NCBI RefSeq assembly: GCF_026151205.1
Contig: NC_087082.1
Coordinates: 3,810,001 to 3,874,000 of the forward strand
Reading direction: 5' to 3'
Source of the DNA: Bolinopsis microptera
Lineage: Eukaryota; Ctenophora; Tentaculata; Lobata; Bolinopsidae
Length of the DNA stretch: 64,000 nucleotides
Part shown: positions 1 through 11,600 of the stretch, piece by piece
Numbering within the stretch: position 1 is the stretch's first letter
Layout: each line of letters opens with the position of its first letter
Notes under the pieces: generated by a model
What the model was told of the DNA's origin: nothing
Databases searched by the model: none
Seen by the model: the letters and a program-made list of their open reading frames with translations, nothing else
Translations under genes and position numbers: made by a program

Positions 1-302
1 GGTTATCCGGGTAAGATTCGCTGTCATGTTATACTATAAGCGTATTAGGGGAGTTGTTCATATCCTGTTTGGACCGCAGAGAGAGTTCATACTTTCATAC
101 GACAATGTTAATGTTATGCGTGTTTTCAAATATTATAATACTATTATATTTGAACCGCTTTCCATTTTTTATTTAAATCGTTTTAGAAATTAACCCTTGT
201 TAACTCCGCACCACACCCGCCTATTATTATACACTTGTATTACACTAGTATATAATACAAGTGTATAATACACTAGTATATAATCAATAATACAATAGTA
301 TA
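1..302. other. AT-rich flank, no gene seen
   Basis: No convincing coding sequence. Positions 76-110 resemble part of the Helitron leader near 21858-21890 in direct orientation, while 149-177 resemble the same leader near 21910-21937 in inverted orientation. Positions about 225-300 form a palindromic tract built from repeats of tatacacttgtatt and actagtatataat. This may be the remnant of a Helitron relative, but that is only inferred. Confidence 0.4.
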
Positions 303-386
303 TAGACACTTTGGCAGTCAATATTTGTAGCCTACATTCAAGTATCCGTAGATTTAACAGTATAACTATAATAGATACACCCCGGC
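303..386 (+). repeat. Fragment of interspersed repeat family R
   Basis: This stretch matches the piece of the R repeat seen at 14477-14555 and 21450-21507, recognisable by tagacactttggcagtcaat followed by a conserved tail around gtagatttaacagtataa. Only this short segment is present. R is my label for a dispersed repeat that occurs several times in the window and codes for nothing I recognise. Confidence 0.6.
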
Positions 387-886
387 CGGCCCAGCGCGTG
401 GGGACACGTTTTTGCTAGTAGTAGTATAGTTGTCGTTTCAAGCATCGTTAATCTCATCATCCTAGGATAATCGTGTGTCGCACAGCACTTCATTCAGTAG
501 CGTCAGCGAGAGTAGTCGCCTGTTTGCTATAAAATGACGTGTACGTTTCGGTCACCTATATATAGTGTGGAAAAAGGGAGTGAGATATAAAAAGTCTGAG
601 CTGAGAGAAACCTGTTGGATAAAAGCCTTTCAGGTACATGTACTTAGCACGCCTAATATAATAAAAACGGTTATCACGTGCGCCAAACACCACTATGGGA
701 TGCAATACAAGTTGTAGGTTTATATTAATTTACCTCTACCACTACCAGGACGCGCGCCGTACAGAGTTGGACTCGTCGACGAAACAAATATTTTACGAGT
801 ACAAATATTTTACGAAACAAATATTTTAAGAGTATCACTATCACCCGGCGGCCCGCACCCGTTAAAATACAAGTAAAACGATTACA
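387..886. other. Intergenic, no gene seen
   Basis: Nothing protein-coding is supported. A short direct repeat around acaaatattttacga occurs two to three times at about 783-835. A GC-rich stretch at 382-410 shares gtggggacac with the R repeat body. Confidence 0.4.
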
Positions 887-894
887 TTGCAGGT

Positions 895-2276
895 CAGAGG
901 CACATATTAGGTGCGATGGGTGCGGGATCGCACAATTTACCGTTTTCCGCACATTTCCGCATAATTTATTGTTTTCCGCACACTTCCGCACATTTTGTAA
1001 TTTTCTGCATATTTCCGCATAATCTAGCATTTTCCGCGTAATTTCGCATAATTTTGAAATTTTCGCGTTAAGATTTTCGAGTGTAAAAACCAAAATTTGT
1101 TAAAAGTCGGGCCCTTTTAGGACCGTGACTCAGGCCCTTTTAGGACCGTGACTCAGGCCCTTTCGGGACCGTGACCCAGGCCCTTTTGGAACTCATACCT
1201 AGGCCACGTGACCCAGTTACCACGTGACCCAGGCCCTTTCGGGACCCTGACCCAGGCCCTTTCGGGACCGTGACCCAGGCCCTTTCGGGACCCTGACCCA
1301 GGCCCTTTCGGGACCGTGACCCAGGCCCTTTCGGGACCCTGACCCAGGCCCTTTCGGGACCGTGACCCAGGCCCTTTTGGAACTCATACCTAGGCCACGT
1401 GACCCAGTTACCACGTGACCCAGGCCCTTTCGGGACCCTGACCCAGGCCCTTTCGGGACTGTGACCCAGGCCCTTTTGGAACCCATGCCTAGGCCACGTG
1501 ACCCGGTTACCACGTGACCCAGGCCCTTTCGGGACCATGACCCAGGCCCTTTCGGGACCGTTACCCAGGCCCTTTCGGGACCATGACCCAGGCCCTTTCG
1601 GGACCGTTACCCAGGCCCTTTCGGGACCGTGACCCAGGCCCTTTCGGGACCGGGCGTACTAAATCACTCTACAGTCGATCTTCGAGATTGTTCTAGAAGG
1701 GCCCCCGACAGTTGAAACCAACTTCAATCGATGTATTTTCGGACGCTGATTCCGAATCACCCCCCATGACATAGGGTTAAAATGCTCCCCTGACGAGATA
1801 TAGGCGAAAAACTGTCTCGATCACGTGATATGACCGTATAAGGAATCTTGGATCAAATGGTTTACAAGTACTGACGATCAATGCCAACAAGCGTGTCACA
1901 TATTTGCGATCACGCATGGGATCTGATCGACTCTATCAAGAGGCGTCTTCAAATAACTGTCTCCTGATCTCTACCAGATCAAGTCACTGTTCTCAGATAA
2001 CTGAATCTCAATATAGGTTCAATCATGGACTTAGTAAAGAACTACACCCTCAGTAACACATAAACAGACCTATTTTTGAACGTTTAGAATTTCCAAAGTC
2101 CTTCAGAAAATACAAAAGAAAACCGCACAATTCCCGCACAAATTTCGAAAAAATCGTCGCACGTTTGCCGCATAATTGATAAAAATTTACCGCACCTTAC
2201 CGCACATTTTACCTTTATAGTCGGGTGCGGTACCGCATAATTTCGATTTTTTAACCGCACCTAATATGTGCCTCTG
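895..2276. mobile_element. Non-autonomous hAT-like DNA transposon carrying a minisatellite
   Basis: The element is bounded by perfect 21-bp terminal inverted repeats at 895-915 and 2256-2276, beginning CAGAGGCACATATTAG. It is flanked by a perfect 8-bp direct repeat, ttgcaggt, at 887-894 and 2277-2284. An 8-bp target duplication with a CAG-type terminus is the signature of the hAT superfamily (established knowledge). Both subterminal regions (about 930-1060 and 2110-2255) are rich in short ccgcac and ttccgcata motifs in opposite orientations, as expected of transposase-binding repeats. No transposase is encoded, so it would depend on an autonomous relative. The centre holds a GC-rich tandem repeat and a unique stretch (about 1660-2100) that shares about 85 bp with another small element in this window. 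Confidence 0.85.
1120..1650. repeat. GC-rich minisatellite, 23-bp unit with higher-order variants
   Basis: The basic unit is 23 bp, read as gacccaggccctttcggg plus accgt or accct, repeated through most of the interval. About three times (near 1185, 1373 and 1473) the array is interrupted by a longer variant containing gaactcatacctaggcc or a close form and two CACGTG sites, which gives a higher-order repeat. Open reading frames here run on both sides only because 23-bp units cycle through all frames without stops, so I do not call a gene. Confidence 0.9.
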
Positions 2277-2284
2277 TTGCAGGT

Positions 2285-3050
2285 AAATTTGATCGTGCGT
2301 GGTGTAACCGCGACCGCGGCGAAATTCTTGTTAAAATCAGTTATGTTTAATTTTTTTCATCGTCTAGCTCTGTTATACTGTCAAAATTATTGTAGAAAGT
2401 GTGGCTTTTATTTGGCAACGACGACAATGTTGTTATAGTATTCGGTTCCCTAAACGATACTTTTTACCGTATCAAAAATATCAATCACAACCAAAGTTAT
2501 GAATAGTCATCGCGTTACTGCGTGAGCCTAAATGTGAGGTAAATTAAAATAGTCATGACGACAGATGACGTATCATAATTATTGACATACGTTGCATGCC
2601 ACTTTTCGCGCCGCCGAAACATGTATCAACATAATTATAAAGCATGACAACAATAACACAACATGCGTTGCTAATCTGTTATTGCTCGCGCACGTGCAAT
2701 CTCTTGATGTTGCTAAGCAACGATACGACGCCATTTACCTTTGCTAAAATAATACCATTATTTTAAGTCTAACGTTTATTTTACCTTACTTCCGACATTA
2801 CCCAGCAATATAATAGTTACTGGCTGACGCTGGTACTAGAGGTGGTTTAATTTAAACAGACGGCTAGAGCTCGCGCGCGACATTAAGCATGATTTGCACG
2901 CGTGGCGCATTCCAATCTCCAAGCAGCCAGCACGTGACAGTGTGACACAATTCAGCCAATCAGAGGACAGGAATCTGCAAAGTTTAAGTTGCAAACTTTT
3001 GATCGGCCCAAAATGAGACTTTTCTGGAGATTTTGAGATAACTCAACAAC
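2285..3050. other. Intergenic, no gene seen
   Basis: AT-rich sequence with no long open frame. Positions 2291-2325, just outside the hAT-like element, contain atcgtgcgtggtgtaacc, which recurs at about 15293-15310 within another insertion. The two loci therefore share an older repeat into which the hAT-like element jumped. Confidence 0.45.
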
Positions 3051-3087
3051 TACATACATACATACATACATACATACATACATACAT
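3051..3087. repeat. (CATA)n microsatellite, likely LINE 3' tail
   Basis: About nine tandem tetranucleotides sit exactly at the 3' end of the minus-strand LINE that follows. Non-LTR retrotransposons of several clades end in short tandem repeats rather than poly(A), so this is probably the tail of that copy. Confidence 0.8.
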
Positions 3088-4670
3088 GGTAAGCTCTCCT
3101 CCTAGTCGTTGGAGTGGCCTGCATCACACACATCGCGTTGGCGGCGTAACATATGTCTCCACTGTACTCGGTTGGTAGCCAAAGCTTCTGTTGTGTCGTT
3201 GTCGATGTTTTCAACACCTGTAAACTTAGCAGCATCTTCGAGTACGCAGGACTTCCAGTTCTTACGGGGTCTGCCCCTTGACCTCTTTCCATAATTTGGC
3301 TTCCAGTTCAACAGAAACCTCGGTAGTCTAGAGTCTGGCATTCTAACTACATGTCCATACCAACGTAGCCTGGCAGCACTGATGAAAGTCTCAACTGACT
3401 TGATGCCAGTCCTCCTAAGAATTTCGTCGTTGGTCACATGAAAGAACCATTTAATCCTAAGGATCCTTCTCAAGGAGGTTTGATGGAAAACCTCGAAGCG
3501 TTTCATCTGCTTTTTGGTGGTGTTCCAGACTTCAGCTCCATACAACAAGATGGTGAGGACAGCAGCCCTAGCCTATAGATCCTGATCTTGGTTGGAGTCT
3601 TTATAGTTCTGCTATTCCAAATGTTCCAGAGCTGATGAAAGGCGCCATTAGCCTTCTGAATACGGACATCCAGGTCTCTGTTGATTGTCCCATCCCCACT
3701 GATAGTTGCACCCAGGTAGACAAAGTTGCTAACCTGCTCGACGGGTTCACCCTCAACCGACAGCTCAATACAATCATCCTTGATGAAAGGTCGCTGGGAG
3801 GCGCACTTGCTTACAGCCATGCATTGGGTCTTCTTTGCATTTATTCTGAACCCAGCGTAGGAGCTGTAATGAACTAATAGATCAGTTGATTCCTGTAGGC
3901 CTTCCCCTGAGTTGTCCATAATAGCCATGTCATCAGCATAATCGGTGTCCAGAATGACCTTTTCCTCGACCGTCTTCATCTCTTTCTGCAGCACTGTGCC
4001 TTGGCTGATGATCTTGTTGGTCAGAAATGCAGAAAAGTTTAGGCAGAAATTAAAGACAGGAGGTGCTTGAATGTCACCCTGACCTGTGCCTGAGTTAACA
4101 TCAAACCAGTCTGTCAGCTCCCCATTAACCCTCACGGCACTCATGGTACCCCCAAAAAAAGACTGAAATATTCTGACATATTTTTCAGGCAGCCCATAGT
4201 GTCTCATACTGCACCAAATAAAGTCCCTTCTGATAGAATCGAACGCTGCCTTGAAATCCACAAAATTAATGTAAAGAGGAATGTTAAACTAAAGACAGTT
4301 ATGAATAATAGTTCGGAGAGAATAAATCTGATCAATACATGAGCGGTTCTGTCTAAATCCGCACTGGTTCTCCCTGAGGAGACACTCCATACCAGCATGT
4401 AACCGCTTAAGAAGAATCATCTGAAAAAGCTTGGATGCTGTAGACCTTAAGGTGATCCCTCTGTTGTTCCCGCAGACTAAAGTGTCTCCTTTCTTCCCAA
4501 TAACAATGATCACACCCTTTAACCAATCTTCAGGAACAGTCTCTTCTTCCCACACTTTCTTGAATAGACACTCTAGTTGATCAACTAGAGCACTCGCACC
4601 ATATTTCAGTTGCTCGTTAGTTAAATTTGTTGTTTTAAATTTTCCTCCTGGGGAGGTAACGTTACTTTTA
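3088..4670 (-). pseudogene. 5'-truncated, mutated non-LTR retrotransposon (LINE) reverse transcriptase
   Basis: On the minus strand three open segments together make one reverse transcriptase. The first, from about 4670 to 4289, includes the fingers motif NRGITLRSTASKLF. The second, 4261-3503, has VDFKAAFDSI just upstream and the catalytic YADD box in DTDYADDMAI. The third, 3548-3102, is the C-terminal region with LRWYGHVVRM and the basic GKRSRGRPRKNW. A single TAG at 4289-4291 separates the first two, which share one frame. A small indel near 3565-3575 shifts the frame into the third. There is no apurinic endonuclease or ORF1 upstream, so the copy is 5' truncated at about 4670, as is usual for LINEs. 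The clade is uncertain. The copy is dead. Confidence 0.88.
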
Positions 4671-5159
4671 CAAGACGAACATGTTACAAAAAACCGGAAA
4701 TCGTTAACTCTTTAACTTTTGAAGTTAGGCCCTGGCCAGTAAGGGTTTTTGGGTAATAATAGAAAATCTAAAGCCTTAATCAAAATTCTAAGAATGCTAT
4801 GCCTATAGTTTATTATATACAGTAGACAAATTACTTTCGAACTGTGTCCATATTATTTATTCAAATCTAAAACAAATAACTTTATGAGTTTATTTGGCTT
4901 CAAAATTGTTCAAATCTGAATACGAGCTAATTACCAATTACGACGCATACAGGTCACCACACTGCACACTGCGCGCAGGGGTGCTATTATATAATATATT
5001 ACTATTAGTATTCCTATCCTTTTTTACAACCCTGCTAAACATGGCGAGGTTTCAACTCCATTTGCGAGCTGAAATTGGTGACACCAGAGTAGAGAGTCAT
5101 TTTAGGTAGATTTTCAGTGTTTTTTTTCTTACTATGTTCCCGTTGCCGGGGGGATTTCG
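4671..5159. other. Intergenic upstream of receptor 1
   Basis: No recognised gene. One 71-codon open frame on the plus strand (4894-5109) has no domain features and may be chance. Receptors 2 and 4 have reverse-oriented R repeats at the corresponding position, which are absent here. Confidence 0.4.
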
Positions 5160-5265
5160 TCAAATTTAAAGTATAGTATAGATATATGTAGCTGTAGTAG
5201 TACTAGTAGTACTACTGTAACACTAATACCCATATATTTGACAGGCAAGACACGATTGTAGTCAA
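5160..5265 (+). promoter_or_regulatory. Conserved 5' block of receptor 1
   Basis: A palindromic run around gtagtagtactagtagtact is followed by taatacccatatatttgaca and about 30 further bases to the ATG. The same block precedes receptors 2 (17160-17236) and 4 (53816-53893). It is the only upstream sequence common to all three complete genes, so it is the best candidate for 5' UTR and proximal promoter. This is inference from conservation among paralogues. Confidence 0.55.
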
Positions 5266-7743
5266 ATGGAGAATATCAAGTCAGCGATCCTACTGTGTGT
5301 TATAATACTCAATAAAACTGTCGGCATATCATCAACAAATTCAAACCGTAATACAAGTGAAGACGCAAAAGGGCACTTATCTAGAGAAAAAGTGGGAAGG
5401 GAAATGGACGAGAAGGCGGTAAAATCTGTTTCGCTTTATAAACACCCATTAAGTTTATTCCCTTCCTTTGTTGATGGGTCTAGTTTATACCCTTCACTGT
5501 GTCACAGACTGATTACATCTGGGAGTTACATGCACTATAACGATACTGACAGTCGATTTTATCACAAAGACGACGAATTGGATAAAACCTATATTCAAAA
5601 CATGTCGAAAATTTGCCCCATTGAAATAGATTATTTTAATTTTTACTTGGAGTGGAGTGAGATTCTAGTGAATGACACACTATCAGATTTAACAATGGTG
5701 GGAGGAGAACTTTACCAATGTGAAATATTTTCGAGTGAATTATGTAATTCATACAGTATATGCTCGACTGATGAGTGCAACTGCCGGACCGGAGGAACAT
5801 ACTATCAGGACCAGGTCATGTACTGTCCAAGGAGTGACGGAGGGATAGCTTGTATCAGCTTTGCAAATATTTGTGACGGGATAGTCGACTGTGCTGACCA
5901 AAGTGATGAGTGCCTTTGTCAGGATTCATATGAGTTGTCGTGTCACAAGATACCACAAATAAAACGACTTTGCCTACCCCGAGTCCAGTACTGTTTATAT
6001 CTACCACAAATAAGAAAATTGGACTGCTCAGGCCATCCAGCCGATATTAATTGCACTGACGGAGGTGAAAATGATGATTACAAAGTAACATACAAAAGTG
6101 AGCTGGGCGATTGTCTACAAAACTTGAATATACGTAGTCCCGCCGTACTTTCTGGTGGAAAAGCGAAGTCAGTTTGTCGTAGTCAGTGTACGAATACAAC
6201 AGAGTTGAAAAAATGGGAGAAATTTTGTCAGCATATTGACTTTATATATTTTGGAATGTCACTTAACTTTGTATTCCAATGCCAAATTGAGAATATGGAT
6301 GATCCGTTCGAGGAATCATACGCAATATCTGATATCTGTGATGGTATAATGAATTGCAAAAATAATGCTGATGAGCTTGGTTGTCCGGGACGCTTTTACT
6401 GCTCAACAAATGAAACTGTCTCATGGATTGACGAAAGTAGAGTATGTGATCAAAGGAGAGATTGCACAAATGGGAAAGATGAGTGTGCTGGTTGCATCAT
6501 GGATGGCTTGGCATCTTCAGAATTCCTGGTACAATCTAAACTCATTACAGTTTTGACAAGTTTTCTAGGACTTAGCACCATAATAATAAATATTGTTGTT
6601 GCACTCAAAACCTTACATTCAAGTCAAAATTCGAAAGCGGCTCAAATAGACAAACTTTTGCGGCTTCTAATATGCTTTTACGACCTTCTCATGGGAATAT
6701 ATTTGTTACTTATGATGGTTGCAGGAATTTTGTTGCAGTTCAAGGGTGATTACTGCCAATTTGATGAAGAGTGGCGTGCAAGTTTGCATTGTATGATGCT
6801 TGGAATTATATTTTCACTATCTTCTCATGGATCATTGCTTGTTATTGGCATCATGGGGATAGTGAGATGTATTAAATGTACAATGGGGAGCTCCGTTGAA
6901 CTGTCTAAAAGAAAGGTTATGATAGTTACTGCTGTCGTCTCTCTATTGAACCTGATCCATGCCATTGTACCTACTTTATCTGTTCATCAGATACAAAATG
7001 TCTTCCGGACAAGCATAAACCTGGTTGCAGTTCAAAGAAACCCTTTCATATCGACACAAAAAGGTCATGACATGATAGAACATGTTCGAAAAATTCACGG
7101 CCATTATTTTGAAAACAGTTCATCGACAGACATTTCAAAGATTCTGGCCGATCTCAGACATGCTAACATTACCTCTGATGATACAATTTTCGATGTAATT
7201 GATATAGGATACTACGGCAACACACCTCTTTGTATATATAACATCTTTAAGATGCAAAACAGCTATCAATTGTACAAAGTCTTCTACTGCATAGCTGTAT
7301 CTACTTTACTGATAGTAATTTCAGTAGCATACATCATCATTGTCATCGAAGCTAAACGTTCTCGTCGACGAGTTGGCCCAGACAATAATGACAACACAAC
7401 TCAGTTAGCTCTTAAAGTTTCTCTCATGATAATCTCCCAGTTAGTGAGCTGGGTGTCCTTCATGGCTGCTGTCATTCACTTCTCGTGGATCAGTAACAGT
7501 CCCCCTCCAGCCAAAACATTTGAAATATTCGCTCTGGTTGTGATTCCAATCAACAGTCTTCTCAACCCGATATTTTACAGTGGTTTGTATAAAAGTATGA
7601 CCTCTCTTGTTTGGAGAATATGGAAGAAATTAACTCACTCTGTTGATAACGTTACAACAAACGAAATTGAACTAAGTGTCATGGCAAATATTCCGAAAGT
7701 AAACGAACAATTAGCTCCTCTGCCAGAAGATCAGCCGACTTAA
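5266..7743 (+). CDS. LDLa-repeat rhodopsin-type GPCR, copy 1
   Basis: Single-exon gene for 825 residues, a predicted plasma-membrane receptor. A hydrophobic N-terminus (about residues 4-21) looks like a signal peptide. The ectodomain is cysteine-rich and holds three LDL-receptor class A-like modules: about 187-218 with ICDGIVDCADQSDEC, about 339-373 with ICDGIMNCKNNADELGC, and about 379-410. Seven hydrophobic segments follow at about 425-448, 463-490, 506-530, 549-572, 671-695, 714-741 and 751-773. TM7 ends NPIFY, matching the family NPxxY. After TM3 the usual DRY is replaced by IVRC around residue 532. The second extracellular loop is long (about 573-670). LDLa ectodomains on such receptors are known from relaxin-receptor and GRL101-like proteins, but I see no leucine-rich repeats. 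The ligand is unknown. The ATG is supported by the signal peptide and shared upstream block. Confidence 0.9.
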   Translation: MENIKSAILLCVIILNKTVGISSTNSNRNTSEDAKGHLSREKVGREMDEKAVKSVSLYKHPLSLFPSFVDGSSLYPSLCHRLITSGSYMHYNDTDSRFYHKDDELDKTYIQNMSKICPIEIDYFNFYLEWSEILVNDTLSDLTMVGGELYQCEIFSSELCNSYSICSTDECNCRTGGTYYQDQVMYCPRSDGGIACISFANICDGIVDCADQSDECLCQDSYELSCHKIPQIKRLCLPRVQYCLYLPQIRKLDCSGHPADINCTDGGENDDYKVTYKSELGDCLQNLNIRSPAVLSGGKAKSVCRSQCTNTTELKKWEKFCQHIDFIYFGMSLNFVFQCQIENMDDPFEESYAISDICDGIMNCKNNADELGCPGRFYCSTNETVSWIDESRVCDQRRDCTNGKDECAGCIMDGLASSEFLVQSKLITVLTSFLGLSTIIINIVVALKTLHSSQNSKAAQIDKLLRLLICFYDLLMGIYLLLMMVAGILLQFKGDYCQFDEEWRASLHCMMLGIIFSLSSHGSLLVIGIMGIVRCIKCTMGSSVELSKRKVMIVTAVVSLLNLIHAIVPTLSVHQIQNVFRTSINLVAVQRNPFISTQKGHDMIEHVRKIHGHYFENSSSTDISKILADLRHANITSDDTIFDVIDIGYYGNTPLCIYNIFKMQNSYQLYKVFYCIAVSTLLIVISVAYIIIVIEAKRSRRRVGPDNNDNTTQLALKVSLMIISQLVSWVSFMAAVIHFSWISNSPPPAKTFEIFALVVIPINSLLNPIFYSGLYKSMTSLVWRIWKKLTHSVDNVTTNEIELSVMANIPKVNEQLAPLPEDQPT

Positions 7744-8623
7744 TCTAAGAAAAAATGCTTTCACCACCTCCCCCAGTCCCCTCTCTACTTCAAGTTATAT
7801 TGTATATGCTTAATTGTCTGGTCAACCAGACAATTAGATCAGACAGGAACTGTGTCTCATTTTCAAAAATGAAATTTTGTGATCTTAACGCTATTATAGC
7901 TACAATTTCTTTCTTCTTGTACATCCCATATGATTCTTAATCAAGAAAATAATTGAACGCCTTAATCATGACCGATGTTTTCCCTCCAGTATTACAGATT
8001 ACAGCATTTGTAGTTTTCATGGGGGTAAAAATTAATCACATATCATCCTTGATTAGGAAAGAAGCATACTTTATATTTTTGCTATATTTGGGAGTACTGA
8101 TCAATTTCCGGTTTTTAAAATAAATTTGTTACTCCACTTTATCACATTGCTGAGTGACTAATAATTTTTCAAATTCATTTCGAATCGTGTAAATATGCAA
8201 CAGCTTTTTATAATCTTTTAACAGCTCGGTATTATTGTTTTTTCTCGAGTCAATCGATGATATTTAATTATTTGGGAGTTGGGACGATATGAGATAAAGG
8301 TGACAAGAGAAACTAAAGTCTAAACGCCCCGAATAGAAGACAAAGAGACTAAATATAACCGGAACCGGTACATTGATGACAATTCACCATTAATATTATA
8401 CTGGCCTCCTTTGTTCTATAAACATTCGGATCTTTCTCAAGATCAATCATATAAGTACCAGTGGAAAAGGTTTTGCCTTTTGGGTAGATGTCACACTTTG
8501 TTAGAGAGCTGCCTTTGCAGAAGTGCCAAACATATAGCTTCATCTCTGAGCGTCTTTCTCAGATAGTTAGATGGACGTACCCACCTGAGTCTAGTTATTG
8601 GTATATTCCTGTGGCGAGTATAT
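7744..8623. other. Receptor 1 3' flank, paralogous to the other receptor flanks
   Basis: Closely matches the sequence after receptors 2, 3 and partly 4, starting with the shared taatctaagaaaaaatgctt just past the stop. Compared with copies 2 and 3 it lacks about 275 bp, corresponding to 20252-20527. Homology to the copy 2 flank ends at gtggcgagtatat (8611-8623), where the Penelope-like element is inserted, and resumes at about 11986. A 64-codon minus-strand open frame at 8349-8543 has no support. Confidence 0.7.
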
Positions 8624-11600
8624 TATGACGCAATGAAACTACCGGACTGCGATGTATGGGGACTTGCCACCCCATGGCAACATTAAAATATATCGACTCT
8701 GTTACATCGTTTCCTGTTAGTATAAAACTCCGTTACAAAATGAACTAGGATCTGGCAATACTACACCTTAGATCAATAAAATATGATATAATAATGTATA
8801 ACTGTTAACTAGACTTAAATAAAAGTCTGAAAGAATATAGAAAATAAACTGGTTTACCGCTTGAAAGTTTAACAATAAACTGTGAAAGTAAACTGTACCG
8901 ATACGATCAAAGAAATAATGGCTAAAGGAGAAAGGCAAAAGGTAACATGCATAAGGAATTACAAGAGGGCTTCACACACACTATAATTACATGAAGTCAT
9001 TAACTGTGAAAATATGCCAGTGTCTGAGGATACACGCTGGCTGACTATTAATAAATAATTTAAGATATCTATGTAAGATTTTCCGTTCAAAATTCTGGGT
9101 AATCAGTTTATCAATTAATAATTTAACATCATGAATAAATTCAGTAACTACTGAGGAAGATTTGCATATCCTATATAATTCACCTACAAATACTCCATAC
9201 GAAGGTTTAACAGGTACGTTGGAGCGAAGGTTAGGAAAAGTAACGACTTTAAAATTAAAGTCACGTCGTTTGTCATATAATTTAGTGTAGAAACGATTGT
9301 TCAAAATATTAATGTCTAAATCAAGAAAAGTCGTAGATAAATTGCTAGAGTTTGTAAGTATAATCTTCAACTCTGCGGGGTAAATATCATTGCAAATAAT
9401 ATCGACAGTCTTATTGTTGATATTGGGGGTGATTAAATCGTCAATGTATCGACTGGCGTGTTTCAAAGTGTGAACCACAGGGTTTTTGTTTTTAACTTGC
9501 AATGTGATGTAATTATGCTCGTACCAGTATAGAAAAAGGTCTGCGACCTGGGAAGCACAATCACATCCCATTGGGATACCAATTACCTGTCTGTAGATCA
9601 CACCTCGAAACTTAACATAAATATTATCCATTAAGAATTTAAACATATCTATCAGGTCACTACATGTAAAAGACCACTTAGTCTTATTAACTCCCGACCA
9701 TCTAGCTTTAAACTGGTCGTTGATATTGATGAAGTCAAGTTTCTTTTCTTCAAAACATAATTTAATTAAAGATGATAACTTCTCAATAAGTTTATCATGG
9801 GGAAGGTTGGTGTACAGTTTCTTAAAATCAAACGAATACACTGACTTAGCTGAGCAGGCATTATTAAGATAATTAAGGTTGGATGTCACTCTGTCTTTAT
9901 TGTCGACAATCCAAAAACCAGAAGCGTTTAAGAACTTAAAATTAAAATTATCTAGGTATTTTAAAGTAGTACCAAGCAGTTTAAATACCCCACTCAGAAT
10001 TTTAGAAAGAACTTTAGTAGAAGATTTAACCCCAGCTGCAATGTACCTGAAATCCAAGGTCGGTTTATGGAATTTCGGTAACATGTGCATAAATGGTACC
10101 GAAAGATCATTCACCGGAATCTTAAACTTCTGGCAAAATTGCACATGCTTTCTTACAATATCCTCTTCAGAATCTGTGGAAACTTGATAAGTACTAGTGG
10201 AGGAAAGTTCATGCAATAAATTATCTAAATAGTACTTCTTGCAGACAAAAGAAACATTATTACTCGCTTTGTCTACGCTAGTCATAATAAAATGTTCTTT
10301 TAGGACATTAAGGTCCTCAAACTCCGAGGAAATAACAGTCTGATTCCGCTTACAAAATATCTTAGAGGAAAAAATCTTGGGTTTAAGAGTATCTAAAACT
10401 ATGGCTCGCCAACCATCAAATAATTTAGTGCTGACACTGTACTTAGTTGCCAGACTTTTAATATATCTATGTAAGTCTGATTTAACACTCCTAAAAATAG
10501 CAAACTTATTTTTGTAAACTGGTTCAATAAAAGTATAACCTTTCTTAAATAATTTTCTAAGTTTATTATTCTTAACAATATCTACGTTCCCAGTGATAAC
10601 ATGCCCGACACTCGGGTTGATGAAATCACTGTAATGACTACAAAAACAATTAACATTAGAGATAGGCTCATTATTTAAAACATGTTCCTTATAATTGGTA
10701 ACATCAGCACGGATTGACTTCTCATATTTAAAACAGGTCGAGAATCTAAACTGAGGATTACTGAATTTCTTACTGAGATCCTTAAACGGAAATACTTTCA
10801 TAGCGTCAGAATCATTTAATATACAGTTTAATCCAAAATATTCCAACTCTTTAGATACAAAGTTAATAGGCACAAATTCTGAATATTTATTAACTGGTTT
10901 CTTATTAACTTTAAAATTATGTTTCTTAAAATCTAAAAATGAGATAGAGCGAGTTTTAAAATGGTTACATAAATCAATCACAATTAAATAACAAACTTTA
11001 ATATCAGTAGTAGCATTGCCAATATTATTAGAAGTAAAGCTACCAAGGTCTATAACTTGATGCTTTTTAAGATTACAGATTAAAGCACGACATGCTCGAA
11101 GATTACCCTCTTTAAAAAGTTTCACAATATAGGAAAGTGTAATGTTAGGGTTAGAGTTGTTAGGGTTGGGAGGGGGTGAGGTTGTGGAATTTTTCGAGCC
11201 TCGAGATGTTCGGGACGAAGGGCGAGGGGGGAAGAGCTTGTAGATACATGCTCCATCCAGAAATTCGTTCTCTGCATCCAGGTAGTAAGGCTTCTCCAGG
11301 CGATCGTTTAGTCCATAGGGATATAGAGTGTTTAAGGACAGCATAAGGCTGTCTTCAACAGACTTAAGTGCAGCAGTCAGAGACTTTTTCTTGGAGTTAG
11401 GATTAGGATCTGATGTAAGAACCGTTTGTAGGGGTGTGATGCGTAGGTCTGAAGGCTGGTGGACTTTAGTGAAATGGTGAAGGACATGATGAGTTGAGCC
11501 TTTGCCATTTTTGAGGCCTGATCTATGATTTGTGAAGCGGGTTCTAAGCGATTGGATAGAGATGCCAACATACTGGAGAGGGCAGTCAGGATGTTCACAA

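Noticed and set aside
1140-1538. Long minus-strand open frames of GPGSRGN-type repeats
   Set aside because: They follow directly from the stop-free 23-bp minisatellite and exist in several frames. No start context, splice signal or conservation supports translation.
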